A DNA stretch of 64,000 bases, taken from DASPKM01 sp963817075 (GTDB lineage Bacteria > Bacteroidota > Bacteroidia > Chitinophagales > Chitinophagaceae). The stretch covers positions 930,001 through 994,000 of the forward strand of contig CAWFMT010000005.1 of assembly GCA_963817075.1 (NCBI GenBank), in the 5' to 3' direction. The notes beneath the pieces were generated by a model. It had not been told where the DNA came from. It was given only the letters and a program-made list of their open reading frames with translations, and ran no database searches. A program made the translations under genes and the position numbers. This document shows positions 25,659-35,133 of this stretch, in pieces; the stretch's first letter is position 1; every line of letters begins with the position of its first letter.

Positions 25659-27212
25659 ATGAGAGCAATTAACACATTACTGATAGGGATTTGCTGGTTC
25701 CTTATTTCATGCAGCGCGCAAAAACGCACACAGACTAAGGTAGAGGATGGCAAGCTTGATGTTGTTTTTCTCCAGGTAAATGATGTGTATGAAATCGCTC
25801 CGCTTGCCGGAGGAAAATCCGGAGGTGTTGCAAGGATTGCCACTCTAAAAAAACAGTACAAGAAGAAGAACCCGAACACTTATTTAATAATGGCGGGTGA
25901 TTTTTTGAGTCCATCTGTTTATAACAGCCTTCAATATAAGGGACAGAGGATCAGGGGAAGACAAATGGTTGAATCCATGAATGCCGCGGGATTTGATTTC
26001 GCGATTTTTGGCAATCATGAATTCGATCTTTCGGAAAGAGAATTAATTCAAAGAATAAATGAATCCAGGTTTCAATGGATATCATCAAATGCCTTTCATG
26101 TGAGAGGAGATAATATCGTTCCCTTCAGAAAGGATACAACATTCCTCTCGGATTTCCCTTCGGCCCACATACTTTCTCTGGTTGATGAAGATGGTACAAA
26201 GGCAAAAATTGGATTGATCGGCATTGTGCTTCCATATAACAAGCCACCATATGTGACTTATTCCGATCCTTTGATCACGGCAAAAGAAATTTACGCTCAA
26301 TTGAAAGATTCCTGTGATGCTGTTATTGCAATCACACACCAGTTTATGGAAGATGACAGGAAACTTGCACTTGCCTTGCCTGGACTAACAGCAATAATGG
26401 GCGGTCATGAACATGATATGCGAATGGAGAAAGTTGGGAATGTATACATTACGAAAGCCGATGCAAATGCTAAAACTACATTCGCAATAAAACTTCAGAT
26501 TGATAAAAGGAATAAACTGGTTACCTGGAAGCCTGAATTGAAACAGGTGAATCAAAAGATTTCTATTGATAGCGCCACAAATGTAGTGGTTCAAAAATGG
26601 CTTGCACTTGCAGATGAGGATTATACTTCAAGAGGATTTAATCCAAGAGAAATCATCATCAAAAGCGGAGAAGCATTAGATGGAAGAGAAGCGATCATAA
26701 GATCGGAATCCACAAATCTTACCAGGCTTATCACAACTGCAATGTCATTTGCTGTACCAACTGCAGATGTGGTGATCATAAATTCCGGAGCAATCAGGGT
26801 CGATGATATTTTATATCCACCGATCACTCAATATGATATTCTCCGAACACTTCCTTTCGATGGGGGGATCACGGAAGTAGATATGAAGGGTAGTCTCTTA
26901 ATTAAAGTGTTGGAGGTTGGAACTCGCAAGAATAAAGGAATAGGCGGCTTCCTTCAATTCAGCCCAGTTAGTTATGATGAGTCTCAAAAGTCATGGGTAA
27001 TAAAGGGGCTGCCAATCGATCCTAAGAAAACATACCATGTTGCCATGGGCGATTACTTAATTACAGGATTGGAATCAAACCTTGATTTTCTAAATGAAAA
27101 AAATCCTGAGATAGTGAAGGTATATCCTGCCATTACTTCCACCTCCGATCCTCGCTCTTTTGTGAGGCTTGCTATAGTGAATTATCTTAAGAAGAATTCG
27201 GCATCCAAATAA
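25659..27212 (+). CDS. 5'-nucleotidase/UshA-family metallophosphatase, lipoprotein
   Basis: A 517-residue exported hydrolase. The signal peptide ends in a lipobox (LISC). The N-terminal calcineurin-like domain has the metal ligands QVND, MAGDFLSP, GNHEFD, ITH and GGHEHD. The C-terminal 5'-nucleotidase domain (about residues 340-510) has INSGAIR and the substrate-stacking region YDILRTLPFDGG. It probably dephosphorylates nucleotides at the cell surface for uptake. Monocistronic; no terminator is evident before the repeat-rich gap. Confidence 0.92.
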   Translation: MRAINTLLIGICWFLISCSAQKRTQTKVEDGKLDVVFLQVNDVYEIAPLAGGKSGGVARIATLKKQYKKKNPNTYLIMAGDFLSPSVYNSLQYKGQRIRGRQMVESMNAAGFDFAIFGNHEFDLSERELIQRINESRFQWISSNAFHVRGDNIVPFRKDTTFLSDFPSAHILSLVDEDGTKAKIGLIGIVLPYNKPPYVTYSDPLITAKEIYAQLKDSCDAVIAITHQFMEDDRKLALALPGLTAIMGGHEHDMRMEKVGNVYITKADANAKTTFAIKLQIDKRNKLVTWKPELKQVNQKISIDSATNVVVQKWLALADEDYTSRGFNPREIIIKSGEALDGREAIIRSESTNLTRLITTAMSFAVPTADVVIINSGAIRVDDILYPPITQYDILRTLPFDGGITEVDMKGSLLIKVLEVGTRKNKGIGGFLQFSPVSYDESQKSWVIKGLPIDPKKTYHVAMGDYLITGLESNLDFLNEKNPEIVKVYPAITSTSDPRSFVRLAIVNYLKKNSASK

Positions 27213-27356
27213 AAAAATTAACCGCCAGGAAACGAAGACGCGAAGGAACGCATGGAATCGTCCGCGATAACTCTGCTTCTCTCGTTCTCTGCGGTAAAAA
27301 AAATAACCGCAGAGAAAAAGAGTAAATAGAGGTTCGCAGAGAATGATTTGTGAATT
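27213..27356. repeat. Short-word repeat spacer
   Basis: Contains repeated words of the type AACCGCAGAGAAAAAG and its complement (TCTCTGCGGT), which recur elsewhere in the window (56840). No gene. It separates two converging genes. Confidence 0.45.
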
Positions 27357-29510
27357 TTATCTAATCCATCGCTCAAAAAATTCATAAGTCCGCAGCATCT
27401 GATCTATCCGCTGACGATTATCACCACTCCTTGTGAGTTCGTGGGTAGCATTAGGATGCCTGACGTATTCAACAGGTCTTCCAAGAACTTTTAGACTCCT
27501 ATAAAGCATTTCGCTTTGCACGAATCCTGTTCGACGGTCGTTATCGCCATGAAAAATTATATAAGGCGTTTTAATATTTTGCACATAGGTGATCGGTGAT
27601 TCTCTGACAAGTGTTTCTCTAACTTTTTCCTCCCATGGGTAACCTCCAAAATAATTTGGAACCAAACGCCAGGCATTCCCTTCACCGAAGAAAGTTGCGA
27701 GATCATAAACACCGCGCTGAGAACATGCTGCCTTGAACCTGTTATCATGCGCAATGATCCAGGCTACCAGGTAACCTGCATATGAACCACCTGAAACAAC
27801 CAATTTGGATGTGTCGATCCAGTTTTCTTTGGCGATGCTCTTATCCAACGCAGTTAAGACATCACTTGTAGGTCCCTTCCCCCAATCATTCACATTTGCT
27901 CTCAGGAAGTCCAATCCATACCCTCCTGATCCACGCGGATTAGAATAAACAACTCCGTATCCTCTGGAGCAGAAATATTGAAACTCGTGCCACATGCTGC
28001 TTTCGCCAGGTCCCCACATAGCTGAAGGACCTCCGTGTATCTCCAGCAGCAATGGATATTTTTTTCCTGCTTCAAAATTTGTGGGCTTCATGATCCAATA
28101 TTCAACCGTTAACCCTTTCTCATTTGTGAAGCTGTATTTTTCCGGGATACTGAGCTTTCTGTTTTTTATCCAGTCTGAATTAAAACTGCTGAGGGGTTTT
28201 GAATTTTTCATTGAAGAATCTGCAGTGTATAGTTCGAACGGTGCATTGATTTCTGTTTTCACATACACAAATGTATTTCCCATCAGATCGAAAGAGCCAA
28301 TCCCGGCATTGTAATCAGATAGTTGCTCGATCTTCCGGGTTTGCATATTCAGTCGGTACATCGGAGCACCACCATTGCTCTGGGAAATGAAGTAGAGGAA
28401 ATTTTCATCCTTACTCCATTTGAGACCGCCTTTATTTCTATCGAATGGAATAGATATAATATCCTTTTCTGTTCCATTCATTGGCATGATTGATAAGGTT
28501 GGAATGGAAACAAAAGAGGTATTTGTGAGCTGGAATGCAAGCCATTTACCCGAAGGCGACACTGTTGGACTGGTATATACCTTGTCTTTTTCGCCTAATA
28601 TTTTTCTAAGATTTCTTCCATTGATATCAGCGATATAGATCTCGCTTTCCAGTGAACGATCCGGATGCTCTGTTGAATCCATGTCGGCAGTTAGTATAAG
28701 TTGTTTCGCATCAGGAGTAAAATCAGCGTTGAACCCGTAGAAACCTCTCGTAAGCGCAACTGGTTGTGCGCCTGGCAATGCATCAACGAGAAAAACCTGG
28801 GCGAAGCTCATATCAGAAGAGATATTCAACTCATCCTGGAATGCGAGTTTATTGAAAACCCTTGCCTTCCTGTCAGTAACATCATTTTCAAGGTAGGCCC
28901 TTATCTCTTCAAGGTTTCCATCAGGATTGGCCTTCACATTGGATTCCTTCAGATAATCATTGTTCTTAAATCCTGGACGTTCTGAAGGCCAGGAAGGAAG
29001 ACCCTTTCCCTGATTAAGAATTGAATCCTTCATCAAGTCCTTATATGAAACGCTGGCTGAGAAGAGGATCTTCTTTCCATCAGGCGACCATCTTGGATTG
29101 CTTGCTCCATATTTATGCCTGGTGAGCTGAAGCGCTTCTCCTCCATTTAATGATAGAAGAAAAATCTGAGCTTTTCCGTCCACTGTCCTTACAAAGGCTA
29201 TTTCATTTCCATTAGGGCTCCAGGCCGGCTGTGATGCATTTTCCTTGGTAGTAAGTTGCTTCGGCGGAGTTGATCCATCAACTGGAACAACATAGATGGA
29301 GGTAAAATATTTATGATCCAGCTTGCTTTCGCCATCAGGTTCAATGGAAGTGACAGTGAAAACTGCTTTTGTGCCTGCACTATTCAAACTTAGCGCACCT
29401 ATCGACTTAATGCGAAGCAGATCGGTAACCTTGATAAGTTCCTTTCCAGTCTGGGAGAAACTGCCCACCATTATGAAGATGGAAAGAAGTAAGATGAAGC
29501 CTTTTTTCAT
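27357..29510 (-). CDS. Prolyl-oligopeptidase-family (S9) exopeptidase
   Basis: A 717-residue secreted peptidase with a signal peptide (residues 1-20). Residues about 40-440 contain TolB-like beta-propeller repeats (e.g. QPAWSPNGNEIAFVR, NPRWSPDGKKILFSA). The C-terminal catalytic domain has the nucleophile in SGGSYAGYLVA, Asp in HGDNDRRTG and His in NATHELTRSG. It trims peptides, most like the acylaminoacyl-peptidase group. It is read towards its neighbour without a visible terminator. Confidence 0.92.
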   Translation of the reverse strand: MKKGFILLLSIFIMVGSFSQTGKELIKVTDLLRIKSIGALSLNSAGTKAVFTVTSIEPDGESKLDHKYFTSIYVVPVDGSTPPKQLTTKENASQPAWSPNGNEIAFVRTVDGKAQIFLLSLNGGEALQLTRHKYGASNPRWSPDGKKILFSASVSYKDLMKDSILNQGKGLPSWPSERPGFKNNDYLKESNVKANPDGNLEEIRAYLENDVTDRKARVFNKLAFQDELNISSDMSFAQVFLVDALPGAQPVALTRGFYGFNADFTPDAKQLILTADMDSTEHPDRSLESEIYIADINGRNLRKILGEKDKVYTSPTVSPSGKWLAFQLTNTSFVSIPTLSIMPMNGTEKDIISIPFDRNKGGLKWSKDENFLYFISQSNGGAPMYRLNMQTRKIEQLSDYNAGIGSFDLMGNTFVYVKTEINAPFELYTADSSMKNSKPLSSFNSDWIKNRKLSIPEKYSFTNEKGLTVEYWIMKPTNFEAGKKYPLLLEIHGGPSAMWGPGESSMWHEFQYFCSRGYGVVYSNPRGSGGYGLDFLRANVNDWGKGPTSDVLTALDKSIAKENWIDTSKLVVSGGSYAGYLVAWIIAHDNRFKAACSQRGVYDLATFFGEGNAWRLVPNYFGGYPWEEKVRETLVRESPITYVQNIKTPYIIFHGDNDRRTGFVQSEMLYRSLKVLGRPVEYVRHPNATHELTRSGDNRQRIDQMLRTYEFFERWIR

Positions 29511-29594
29511 ACTTAAAAATTAAGGACTGAATGTACGGAATGAAGGAATAACTATAAACTCGGATAGTTTGTAAGGACTGGATTCAGCCTTCTT

Positions 29595-29602
29595 TACATT
29601 TG
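29595..29602 (+). promoter_or_regulatory. -7 box of the AhpD-like gene
   Basis: TACATTTG is an exact match. A TTTG at 29568-29571 lies 23 nt upstream and may be the -33 box. Confidence 0.6.
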
Positions 29603-29619
29603 GGTCTTAATCAAATTTT

Positions 29620-29991
29620 ATGAGCAATCTTGTTAAAGAATTCAATGACTATAGGTCAAAGATGAATGAAGTGATACTAAGCAAGAATAATCTTGTGATG
29701 AAGAGATTATGGAACCTGGATACCAATACATACGATGATGGAGCTCTGGATAGGAAAACAAAGGAGATGCTTGGACTTGTTGCTTCAATGGTATTGCGTT
29801 GTGATGATTGCATCAGCTATCATCTTGAGAAATGCCACGAGCTTGGGATCACAACCGACCAGGTTTATGAGATCTTTGCAGTAGCCAATATAGTGGGAGG
29901 AACTATAGTGATCCCGCATACTAGAAGAGCGGCTGAGTTTTGGGAAGAACTGTTGAAGAAGTCGGAAGTCCGAGGGCAGAACTCGGAATAA
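29620..29991 (+). CDS. Carboxymuconolactone decarboxylase/AhpD-like protein
   Basis: A 123-residue protein with the AhpD-type motif CDDCISYHLEKCHELGIT (about residues 65-82): two Cys as C-x-x-C and the His four residues on. This CMD family often has peroxidase-reductase activity. The C-terminus is helical and charged. A downstream korB gene is not in the same operon; its own -7 box lies between them. Confidence 0.85.
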   Translation: MSNLVKEFNDYRSKMNEVILSKNNLVMKRLWNLDTNTYDDGALDRKTKEMLGLVASMVLRCDDCISYHLEKCHELGITTDQVYEIFAVANIVGGTIVIPHTRRAAEFWEELLKKSEVRGQNSE

Positions 29992-30024
29992 TACTTGCCG
30001 CTTAATGTTAAGAATGATCTACCT

Positions 30025-30059
30025 AACCCGAAACTCCAAACCCGAAACCCGAAACTGCC
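30025..30059. repeat. Degenerate 7-nt repeat run
   Basis: Four to five 7-nt units of the type CCCGAAA (e.g. CCCGAAA-CTCCAAA-CCCGAAA-CCCGAAA) lie just upstream of the korB promoter. Confidence 0.7.
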
Positions 30060-30090
30060 TTTTTAGCTTTTTATCATAGCCGACTATTCT

Positions 30091-30098
30091 TAAATTTG
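30091..30098 (+). promoter_or_regulatory. -7 box of korB
   Basis: TAAATTTG, exact match, 15 nt before the korB ATG. Confidence 0.6.
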
Positions 30099-30113
30099 TA
30101 ACAATACATCCAT

Positions 30114-31148
30114 ATGAGCCAGGTAACAGCCGTTCCCCAATCCTTGACAGCAAAGGATTTTTCTACAGACCAGGAAGTTCGCTGGTGCCCCGGATGCGGG
30201 GATTATTCCATCCTTGCACAGGTCCAGAAGGTTATGCCTACCCTTGGCATACCCAGAGAAAATATTGTAATAGTTTCAGGAATCGGTTGCAGTAGCAGGT
30301 TCCCGTATTATATGAATACGTATGGAATGCATTCCATCCATGGTCGGGCTACCGCCGTGGCCAGTGGTTTAAAGGCAACAAGGCCAGAGCTTAGCGTTTG
30401 GATTGTAACGGGTGATGGGGACAGTCTGAGCATTGGAGGTAACCATACAATTCATCTCCTTCGCAGAAATTTCGACGTGAATATTCTTCTTTTCAACAAC
30501 CAGATTTATGGGCTTACAAAGGGCCAGTATTCTCCCACTTCGGAGGAAAACAAGGTAACCAAGTCAACACCTTTTGGCAGCATTGACCATCCTTTCAATC
30601 CGATGGCGCTGGCACTGGGAGCCGATGCAACCTTTATGGCGCGTTCAATGGATCGTGACCCCAAACATCTGCAAAGCATGCTCTTGAGGGCCACTCAGCA
30701 TAAGGGAGCTTCCTTTCTGGAAATCTATCAGAACTGTAACATTTTCAATGATGCCGCTTTTGAGATCTTCACGGAAAAATCTTCAAAGCCAGAAGAGACA
30801 CTATTCCTTGAACATGGCAAACCACTTCTCTTTGGCGCAACCCAGAATAAAGGTGTAAAACTTGATGGCTTTACTCCGATCGTGGTTAATCTTGATGAAG
30901 GCAACAGTGTTTCTGACCTTTGGGTTCATGACGAGCAGGATATCTATAAGGCCCAGATCTTGACCAGGATGTTTGATAATCCAGCAGTTGTTGGGCATCT
31001 TCCGCGGCCATTTGGTGTTTTCTACCAAACTGATCGTCCTTGCTATGAAGACGTGATGGAGATGCAAATTCAGGAGGTGCAGAGCAAGAAGGGTGTTGGT
31101 GACCTGGATAAACTATTAAGAGGGAATGAAACCTGGCTGATTCAATAA
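30114..31148 (+). CDS. korB: 2-oxoacid:ferredoxin oxidoreductase beta subunit
   Basis: The TPP-binding subunit of 2-oxoglutarate (or related) ferredoxin oxidoreductase. It has the Cys motif RWCPGCGDYSIL (residues 24-35), the SGIGCSSR and the TPP/Mg2+ motif GDGDSLSIGGNHTIHLLRRN, with NNQIYGLTKGQ after it. At 344 residues it is standard length. The alpha subunit (korA), usually just upstream in Bacteroidota, is absent; the neighbours are an AhpD-like gene and a cupin gene. It has its own promoter and terminator, so it is transcribed alone. Confidence 0.92.
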   Translation: MSQVTAVPQSLTAKDFSTDQEVRWCPGCGDYSILAQVQKVMPTLGIPRENIVIVSGIGCSSRFPYYMNTYGMHSIHGRATAVASGLKATRPELSVWIVTGDGDSLSIGGNHTIHLLRRNFDVNILLFNNQIYGLTKGQYSPTSEENKVTKSTPFGSIDHPFNPMALALGADATFMARSMDRDPKHLQSMLLRATQHKGASFLEIYQNCNIFNDAAFEIFTEKSSKPEETLFLEHGKPLLFGATQNKGVKLDGFTPIVVNLDEGNSVSDLWVHDEQDIYKAQILTRMFDNPAVVGHLPRPFGVFYQTDRPCYEDVMEMQIQEVQSKKGVGDLDKLLRGNETWLIQ

Positions 31149-31166
31149 TCGACCTAATTTATCAGG

Positions 31167-31196
31167 GCCCGACCTATCATGGGTCGGGCTTTTTTA
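31167..31196 (+). terminator. Terminator of korB
   Basis: GCCCGACC (31167-31174) pairs with GGTCGGGC (31182-31189), then TTTTTTT. It is 19 bp after the korB stop. Confidence 0.88.
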
Positions 31197-31585
31197 TTAA
31201 AAAAAATGCCGACGATGGAAATCGCCGGCCTGTGCTTACCTCTGAAACCACAAAAAGAAAAAGATTAAGTAAGCTTTGGAAAATTTGATGTCTCAAGTGA
31301 AATATGCAATTAGTTCTGGTCAAAATAGATGTCTTTTTTGAGGACAGTTAACGGTTGGATACGGTTTGTTCCAAATGAACTTTATAGAAAAATAAGTAAT
31401 CCTATAGTTTGTGCTGGAAATTGGAGTCAGGTGTTGGAAATTGGATGGTTGGAGACGGAAATTGGACTAATGCACAAGAAGGATTTTAGGATGGTTCAGT
31501 GCATAAGCATGGCTAAATTAAAGACTGTTTTCTTAATAAGCAATAAAACATCGATATTTTTTTAACCTACACAAAACCGTGACCT
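31197..31585. other. Gene-poor stretch after korB
   Basis: A 78-codon frame at 31329-31565 has no signal, promoter or family likeness and overlaps word repeats (GGAAATTGGA three times, 31419-31460). I see no gene and no structured RNA. Confidence 0.55.
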
Positions 31586-32476
31586 CTATTGGCGAAATCC
31601 TTGTAATTCCCGTTCCGCAGCTTTAAAGGTCTTTTTCTTTTTATAATTATACCACCAACCGGGAGCAGTCTTCTTCATTACAGTGTCGATATTCCTCATT
31701 CCAATGAGGTTCCAGACTCCTTTTAGTTTGCCTGTCCAGGTATTCTGAAAAGCACGTAGACTCATTGCAAACCCACTATCAAGGTATTCCATATGATGCC
31801 AGTAACCAGCAGGCATAAATAATGTATCTCCATGTTCAAGGATCACTTCATATCCATTGGCATATTCAAGCGCAGGAAACTTGGTTGTATCGAGTTTGTT
31901 ATTGGTATTATCGAAATAGCTTTCAAAGTTGACAAGGCTTAACACTTCCCATGGTTTGCGATATAGCTTGTGCTGCTCTTCAAATGGGAACAATAGCACT
32001 CTTTTGCGACCGACAAATTGCGTATGAAGAATGTGAGAAAGATCTATATCGAAATGCATATGAGTAATGGAACCTTTGCCACCCACAAAAAGCATTGGAT
32101 ATCGTTTGATAAAGCCCGTTACATAATCTTCCGGCCATCCAAAATCGGTGATCAGTTGAGGAGCGTGATCGAAGATGTTGAAAAGAAAGATTCTCCATTC
32201 GGCAGGGCCCTTGCTCACCATATCAATATATTCCCCAAATGTCATATAATCATCAGCAGTATTGATTGGGGTGTATGCATCACTTTTTACATTATTGTAC
32301 ACTCCTACTTTTACATGACCAACAGATTCCTTGAAAAGCTCCCAATTCCATTTGTTGTAGGCCGGCCATTGTTTGGCAATACTTTTGATCACCAGCGGTT
32401 TCATGGGAGTATAATAATTCTCCTTGAAAATTTCCGGGTCAATAGTCTCTACTTTTTCAACTGGCAGCAAGTGCAT
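31586..32476 (-). CDS. Cupin-like (JmjC-domain) 2-oxoglutarate-dependent hydroxylase-like protein
   Basis: A 296-residue double-stranded beta-helix protein. HMHFDIDLSH (about residues 140-149) supplies the H-x-D iron ligands and MPAGYWHHMEYLD near residue 223 the distal His; RKRVLLFP matches the strand between. The N-terminal region (about 1-100) with KPLVIKSIAKQWPAYNKW is typical of cupin_8 proteins such as FIH-like enzymes. The target could be a ribosomal or other protein side chain. It has its own -7 box and diverges from tsaC. Confidence 0.82.
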   Translation of the reverse strand: MHLLPVEKVETIDPEIFKENYYTPMKPLVIKSIAKQWPAYNKWNWELFKESVGHVKVGVYNNVKSDAYTPINTADDYMTFGEYIDMVSKGPAEWRIFLFNIFDHAPQLITDFGWPEDYVTGFIKRYPMLFVGGKGSITHMHFDIDLSHILHTQFVGRKRVLLFPFEEQHKLYRKPWEVLSLVNFESYFDNTNNKLDTTKFPALEYANGYEVILEHGDTLFMPAGYWHHMEYLDSGFAMSLRAFQNTWTGKLKGVWNLIGMRNIDTVMKKTAPGWWYNYKKKKTFKAAERELQGFRQ

Positions 32477-32492
32477 ACGTAGGCTTTAGTGA

Positions 32493-32500
32493 CAAAAATA
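32493..32500 (-). promoter_or_regulatory. -7 box of the cupin-like gene
   Basis: Minus strand TATTTTTG at 32500-32493, exact match, about 16 nt before the ATG at 32476. Confidence 0.55.
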
Positions 32501-32527
32501 AAAAATTCAGAATAAGTTCGCCTCTAT

Positions 32528-32535
32528 TACATTTG
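32528..32535 (+). promoter_or_regulatory. -7 box of tsaC
   Basis: TACATTTG, exact match, 37 nt upstream of the tsaC ATG; divergent from the cupin gene's box. Confidence 0.55.
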
Positions 32536-32572
32536 ATTCACAACTGTTTCACATTTAAGCTGTAATCGCCAA

Positions 32573-33181
32573 ATGCTTCTGCAAATTCATCCCGGCAACC
32601 CACAACCAAGGCTGATCAATTCTACCCTTTCGATTCTTGAGAAGGGTGGAGTGATCATCTATCCAACAGACACAATATATGGACTTGGCTGTGATATTTT
32701 TCAGCATAAAGCTGTCGAAAAAATTTGTCGAATCAAGAATATAGAGCCCTCCAAAGCCCAGCTTTCCTTTATTTGTTATGATTTGAGCAACCTAAGCGAG
32801 TTCGCCAAGCAAATTTCAACTTCAATTTACAGGCTTCTTAGAGAACATTTGCCCGGGCCCTATACTTTCATTCTTACAGCCAGCAAACAGGTTCCCAAGA
32901 TCTTAAAGAGCAAGAAAGACACAATTGGTTTGAGAATTCCAGATCATCTGATCGCCAGGACAATTGTAAAGGAGTTGGGCAGGCCTATCCTGAGCGCTTC
33001 CCTGCCTGGTGAAACAACTGAAGAGTATACTCACCCAGAACTGATCCATAAAATTTTTGAAAATAAGGTCGATCTTGTCATCGATGGTGGAATTGGTGGT
33101 GTAATACCATCTACTATCGTCGATTGTACAAGTGGTGAACCAGTGTTGGTTCGGCAAGGTGCCGGTGAATGGAACTATTAA
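32573..33181 (+). CDS. L-threonylcarbamoyladenylate synthase (Sua5/YrdC/YciO family)
   Basis: First enzyme of t6A37 tRNA modification: makes threonylcarbamoyl-AMP from Thr, bicarbonate and ATP. KGGVIIYPTDTIYGLGCDI (about residues 23-41) is the ATP/substrate region, LPGPYTFILTAS the Sua5 core, and GLRIPDH with SASLPGE the anion-binding loops. The length of 202 residues fits the short YrdC/YciO form; which of the two cannot be told. A GNAT gene follows 10 bp later. Confidence 0.88.
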   Translation: MLLQIHPGNPQPRLINSTLSILEKGGVIIYPTDTIYGLGCDIFQHKAVEKICRIKNIEPSKAQLSFICYDLSNLSEFAKQISTSIYRLLREHLPGPYTFILTASKQVPKILKSKKDTIGLRIPDHLIARTIVKELGRPILSASLPGETTEEYTHPELIHKIFENKVDLVIDGGIGGVIPSTIVDCTSGEPVLVRQGAGEWNY

Positions 33182-33191
33182 TTTTTATTAC

Positions 33192-33794
33192 ATGCAACAG
33201 GATTACGAAAAATTTTTTCCATCAACTCTTGTCCTGGAAACACCCCGGGTGATTTTGCGTCTTTTAAAGGAAGAAGACCTGCCTGAACTTTCGAAAATTA
33301 CCAAATCGGAAGACCTTTGGAAATATTTCACAAAGGATCTCAGCTCGGATGACGAACTAAAAAAATGGATCGATGATGCCCATGAGGAAAGGCGACAAGG
33401 GAAACGAATGCCTTTTGTGATCATAGATAAGGACGAAAAAAAAGTTGCCGGATCAACCAGTTTTGGCAATATCTCTTTATTTGATCAGCGTGTAGAAATT
33501 GGCTGGTCATGGTTGGGAGAGGAATTCCGGGGAACTGGTGTCAACAAGCATGCGAAGTTTGCGCTTCTTTCATATGCATTTGATGTGATAAAGGTGGAGC
33601 GGGTTGAAATTAAAACTGATAATATGAATGAACGATCAAAAGCCGCACTTCGGAAAATAGGAGCCAGGGAAGAAGGAGTGCTGCGAAGTCATATGCAGAT
33701 GCACAACAACAGGCGAAGAGACTCAGTTTATTTCAGCATTCTGAAAAATGAATGGCCAGAAGTTAAACAGGAATTTTTTCATGAATTAATATGA
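33192..33794 (+). CDS. GNAT-family N-acetyltransferase (RimJ-like)
   Basis: A 200-residue acetyltransferase: RVILRLLKEEDLPELSKI is the N-terminal strand-helix, and the A motif is GWSWLGEEFRGTGVNKHAKF (about residues 98-117) before VERVEIKTDNMNERSKAALRKIGAREEG, typical of ribosomal-protein-type GNATs. The start is ATG 33192; the longer frame to 33132 runs into the preceding tsaC gene. It is 10 bp after that gene and probably co-transcribed. Confidence 0.85.
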   Translation: MQQDYEKFFPSTLVLETPRVILRLLKEEDLPELSKITKSEDLWKYFTKDLSSDDELKKWIDDAHEERRQGKRMPFVIIDKDEKKVAGSTSFGNISLFDQRVEIGWSWLGEEFRGTGVNKHAKFALLSYAFDVIKVERVEIKTDNMNERSKAALRKIGAREEGVLRSHMQMHNNRRRDSVYFSILKNEWPEVKQEFFHELI

Positions 33795-33996
33795 TAAACA
33801 GCATAAACTTCTTACGTTTTTCTATAACACACATTTCAGTTTTTAAATGCTAAGGTGCTAAGGGGCAAGGTTTCGCAAAGTCTTACCATTCTATTACACC
33901 CTTGTTTCTTTGCGGTATTCCCTAATTGGTTTTAAACTTTCTCGTTCCCTCGTGGTCTAGAATACTGTACTATTTATTAAAATAAAAAAAAGGACC

Positions 33997-34311
33997 ATGA
34001 AAACTAAATCCCTCTTAACCCTGGCTCTTATTCTGACCCTCGGTATTTTGAATGCTGATGCGCAGACGATCAACAAACGATCACGCCATGAACGCACAAG
34101 GATTGCACAAGGTGTAAGATCAGGTGAACTTACAAGGGGTGAATCAATTCGCCTCGCAAAAGAACAAAGGAATATTCGTCGTGATGTCAAAAAAGCCAGA
34201 CGGAATGATGGTAAGGTAGGCCCTCGTGAGAGGCAGCATATCAGGCGCGAACAGAGAAAGGCAAGTCGCCATATCTACCGTGCGAGACATAATAATCGCG
34301 ATAGAAAATAA
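33997..34311 (+). CDS. Small exported, Arg-rich helical protein
   Basis: A 104-residue protein with a signal peptide (residues 1-22, ending NADAQ). The mature part is one long charged helix, rich in Arg, Glu and His (RIAQGVRSGELTRGE, then LAKEQRNIRRDVKKARRNDG). It resembles small periplasmic proteins of Bacteroidota that carry a repeated G-E-L-T-R-x-E motif, with no known function. The high positive charge suggests nucleic-acid or LPS binding, or a stress role like Spy. It has its own terminator. Confidence 0.7.
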   Translation: MKTKSLLTLALILTLGILNADAQTINKRSRHERTRIAQGVRSGELTRGESIRLAKEQRNIRRDVKKARRNDGKVGPRERQHIRREQRKASRHIYRARHNNRDRK

Positions 34312-34331
34312 TAAGGATAATCCAATTCAGG

Positions 34332-34356
34332 AATCCCGCACAGCGGGATTTTTTTT
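34332..34356 (+). terminator. Terminator of the Arg-rich protein gene
   Basis: AATCCCGC (34332-34339)-ACA-GCGGGATT (34343-34350), then TTTTTT. Confidence 0.88.
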
Positions 34357-34524
34357 GTTTAATGATCATATGCGATATCCTCTCTGCGCTTCTCTGCATC
34401 TCATGTAAAAAAAATTTTGAAGGTTTGAGTGTTTGAATGTTGGATTTTTCTCTGCGGTAAATTCTTGAACCCTTGCGTTCCCTTGCGTTTTTGTTTCTTG
34501 GGGTTAAATTCTTAACAAAAAAAG

Positions 34525-35133
34525 TCAAAGTTCCATCTCAAGTTGAGATTGCGGAAGGCATTGAAATGATTTTCGATGATAAGGAGTAAGCCCATACTCC
34601 TGGATCGCCTTCCTATGACAGAGAGTTGCATACGCCTTATTAGTATTCCAACCGTATTGAGGAAATTTTCTGTGGAGTTTGATCATATAATCATCCCTGT
34701 ATGTCTTGGCGAGAATGCTGGCCGCTGCTATTGAAGCATAGGTAGCATCTCCTTGTATAACACATTGGTGAGGCACCCTTTTATATTTGGTGAACCGATT
34801 TCCATCGATTAAAAGAAATTCCGGCTTCTCTCTTAATTTCTTTATGGCAAGGTGCATGGCTTTAAAAGAAGCTCTTAAAATATTTATTCTGTCGATCTCT
34901 TCATGATCAACTTTCGCAACGGCAAAACTAATCGCGTGCTCCTGTATGTAAACTCTTAATTGAATGCGATCCTCAGGGTTAACCTGTTTGGAATCATTCA
35001 GCAATGGATGAAAAAAATCTCTTGGAAGAATTACCGCGGCTGCAAAAACAGGTCCTGCAAGACATCCACGCCCGGCCTCGTCGCAGCCAGCCTCTACTCG
35101 ATCCTCGTTGTAAAAAGTTTTCAGCATAAGCAT
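34525..35133 (-). CDS. rnhB: Ribonuclease HII
   Basis: Cleaves RNA in RNA/DNA hybrids and removes misincorporated ribonucleotides. GCDEAGRGCLAGPV (about residues 15-28) holds the first Asp-Glu pair, LLIDGN the third acidic residue and QGDATYASIAAASILAKTYRDDYM the basic substrate region; YGWNTNKAY is typical of HII. The open frame runs far upstream, but that part is antisense to the cytochrome gene, so the ATG at 35133 (or 35127), giving 202 residues, fits the family length. A near-consensus -7 box (TTAGTTTG) lies just before it. Confidence 0.93.
   Translation of the reverse strand: MLMLKTFYNEDRVEAGCDEAGRGCLAGPVFAAAVILPRDFFHPLLNDSKQVNPEDRIQLRVYIQEHAISFAVAKVDHEEIDRINILRASFKAMHLAIKKLREKPEFLLIDGNRFTKYKRVPHQCVIQGDATYASIAAASILAKTYRDDYMIKLHRKFPQYGWNTNKAYATLCHRKAIQEYGLTPYHRKSFQCLPQSQLEMEL

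Noticed and set aside
31329..31565. 78-codon open frame
   Set aside because: It overlaps word repeats, lacks a promoter or family features, and lies in a stretch after a terminator.
34360..34524. Gene in the gap before rnhB
   Set aside because: Only word repeats of the type CCCTTGCGTTC are seen.
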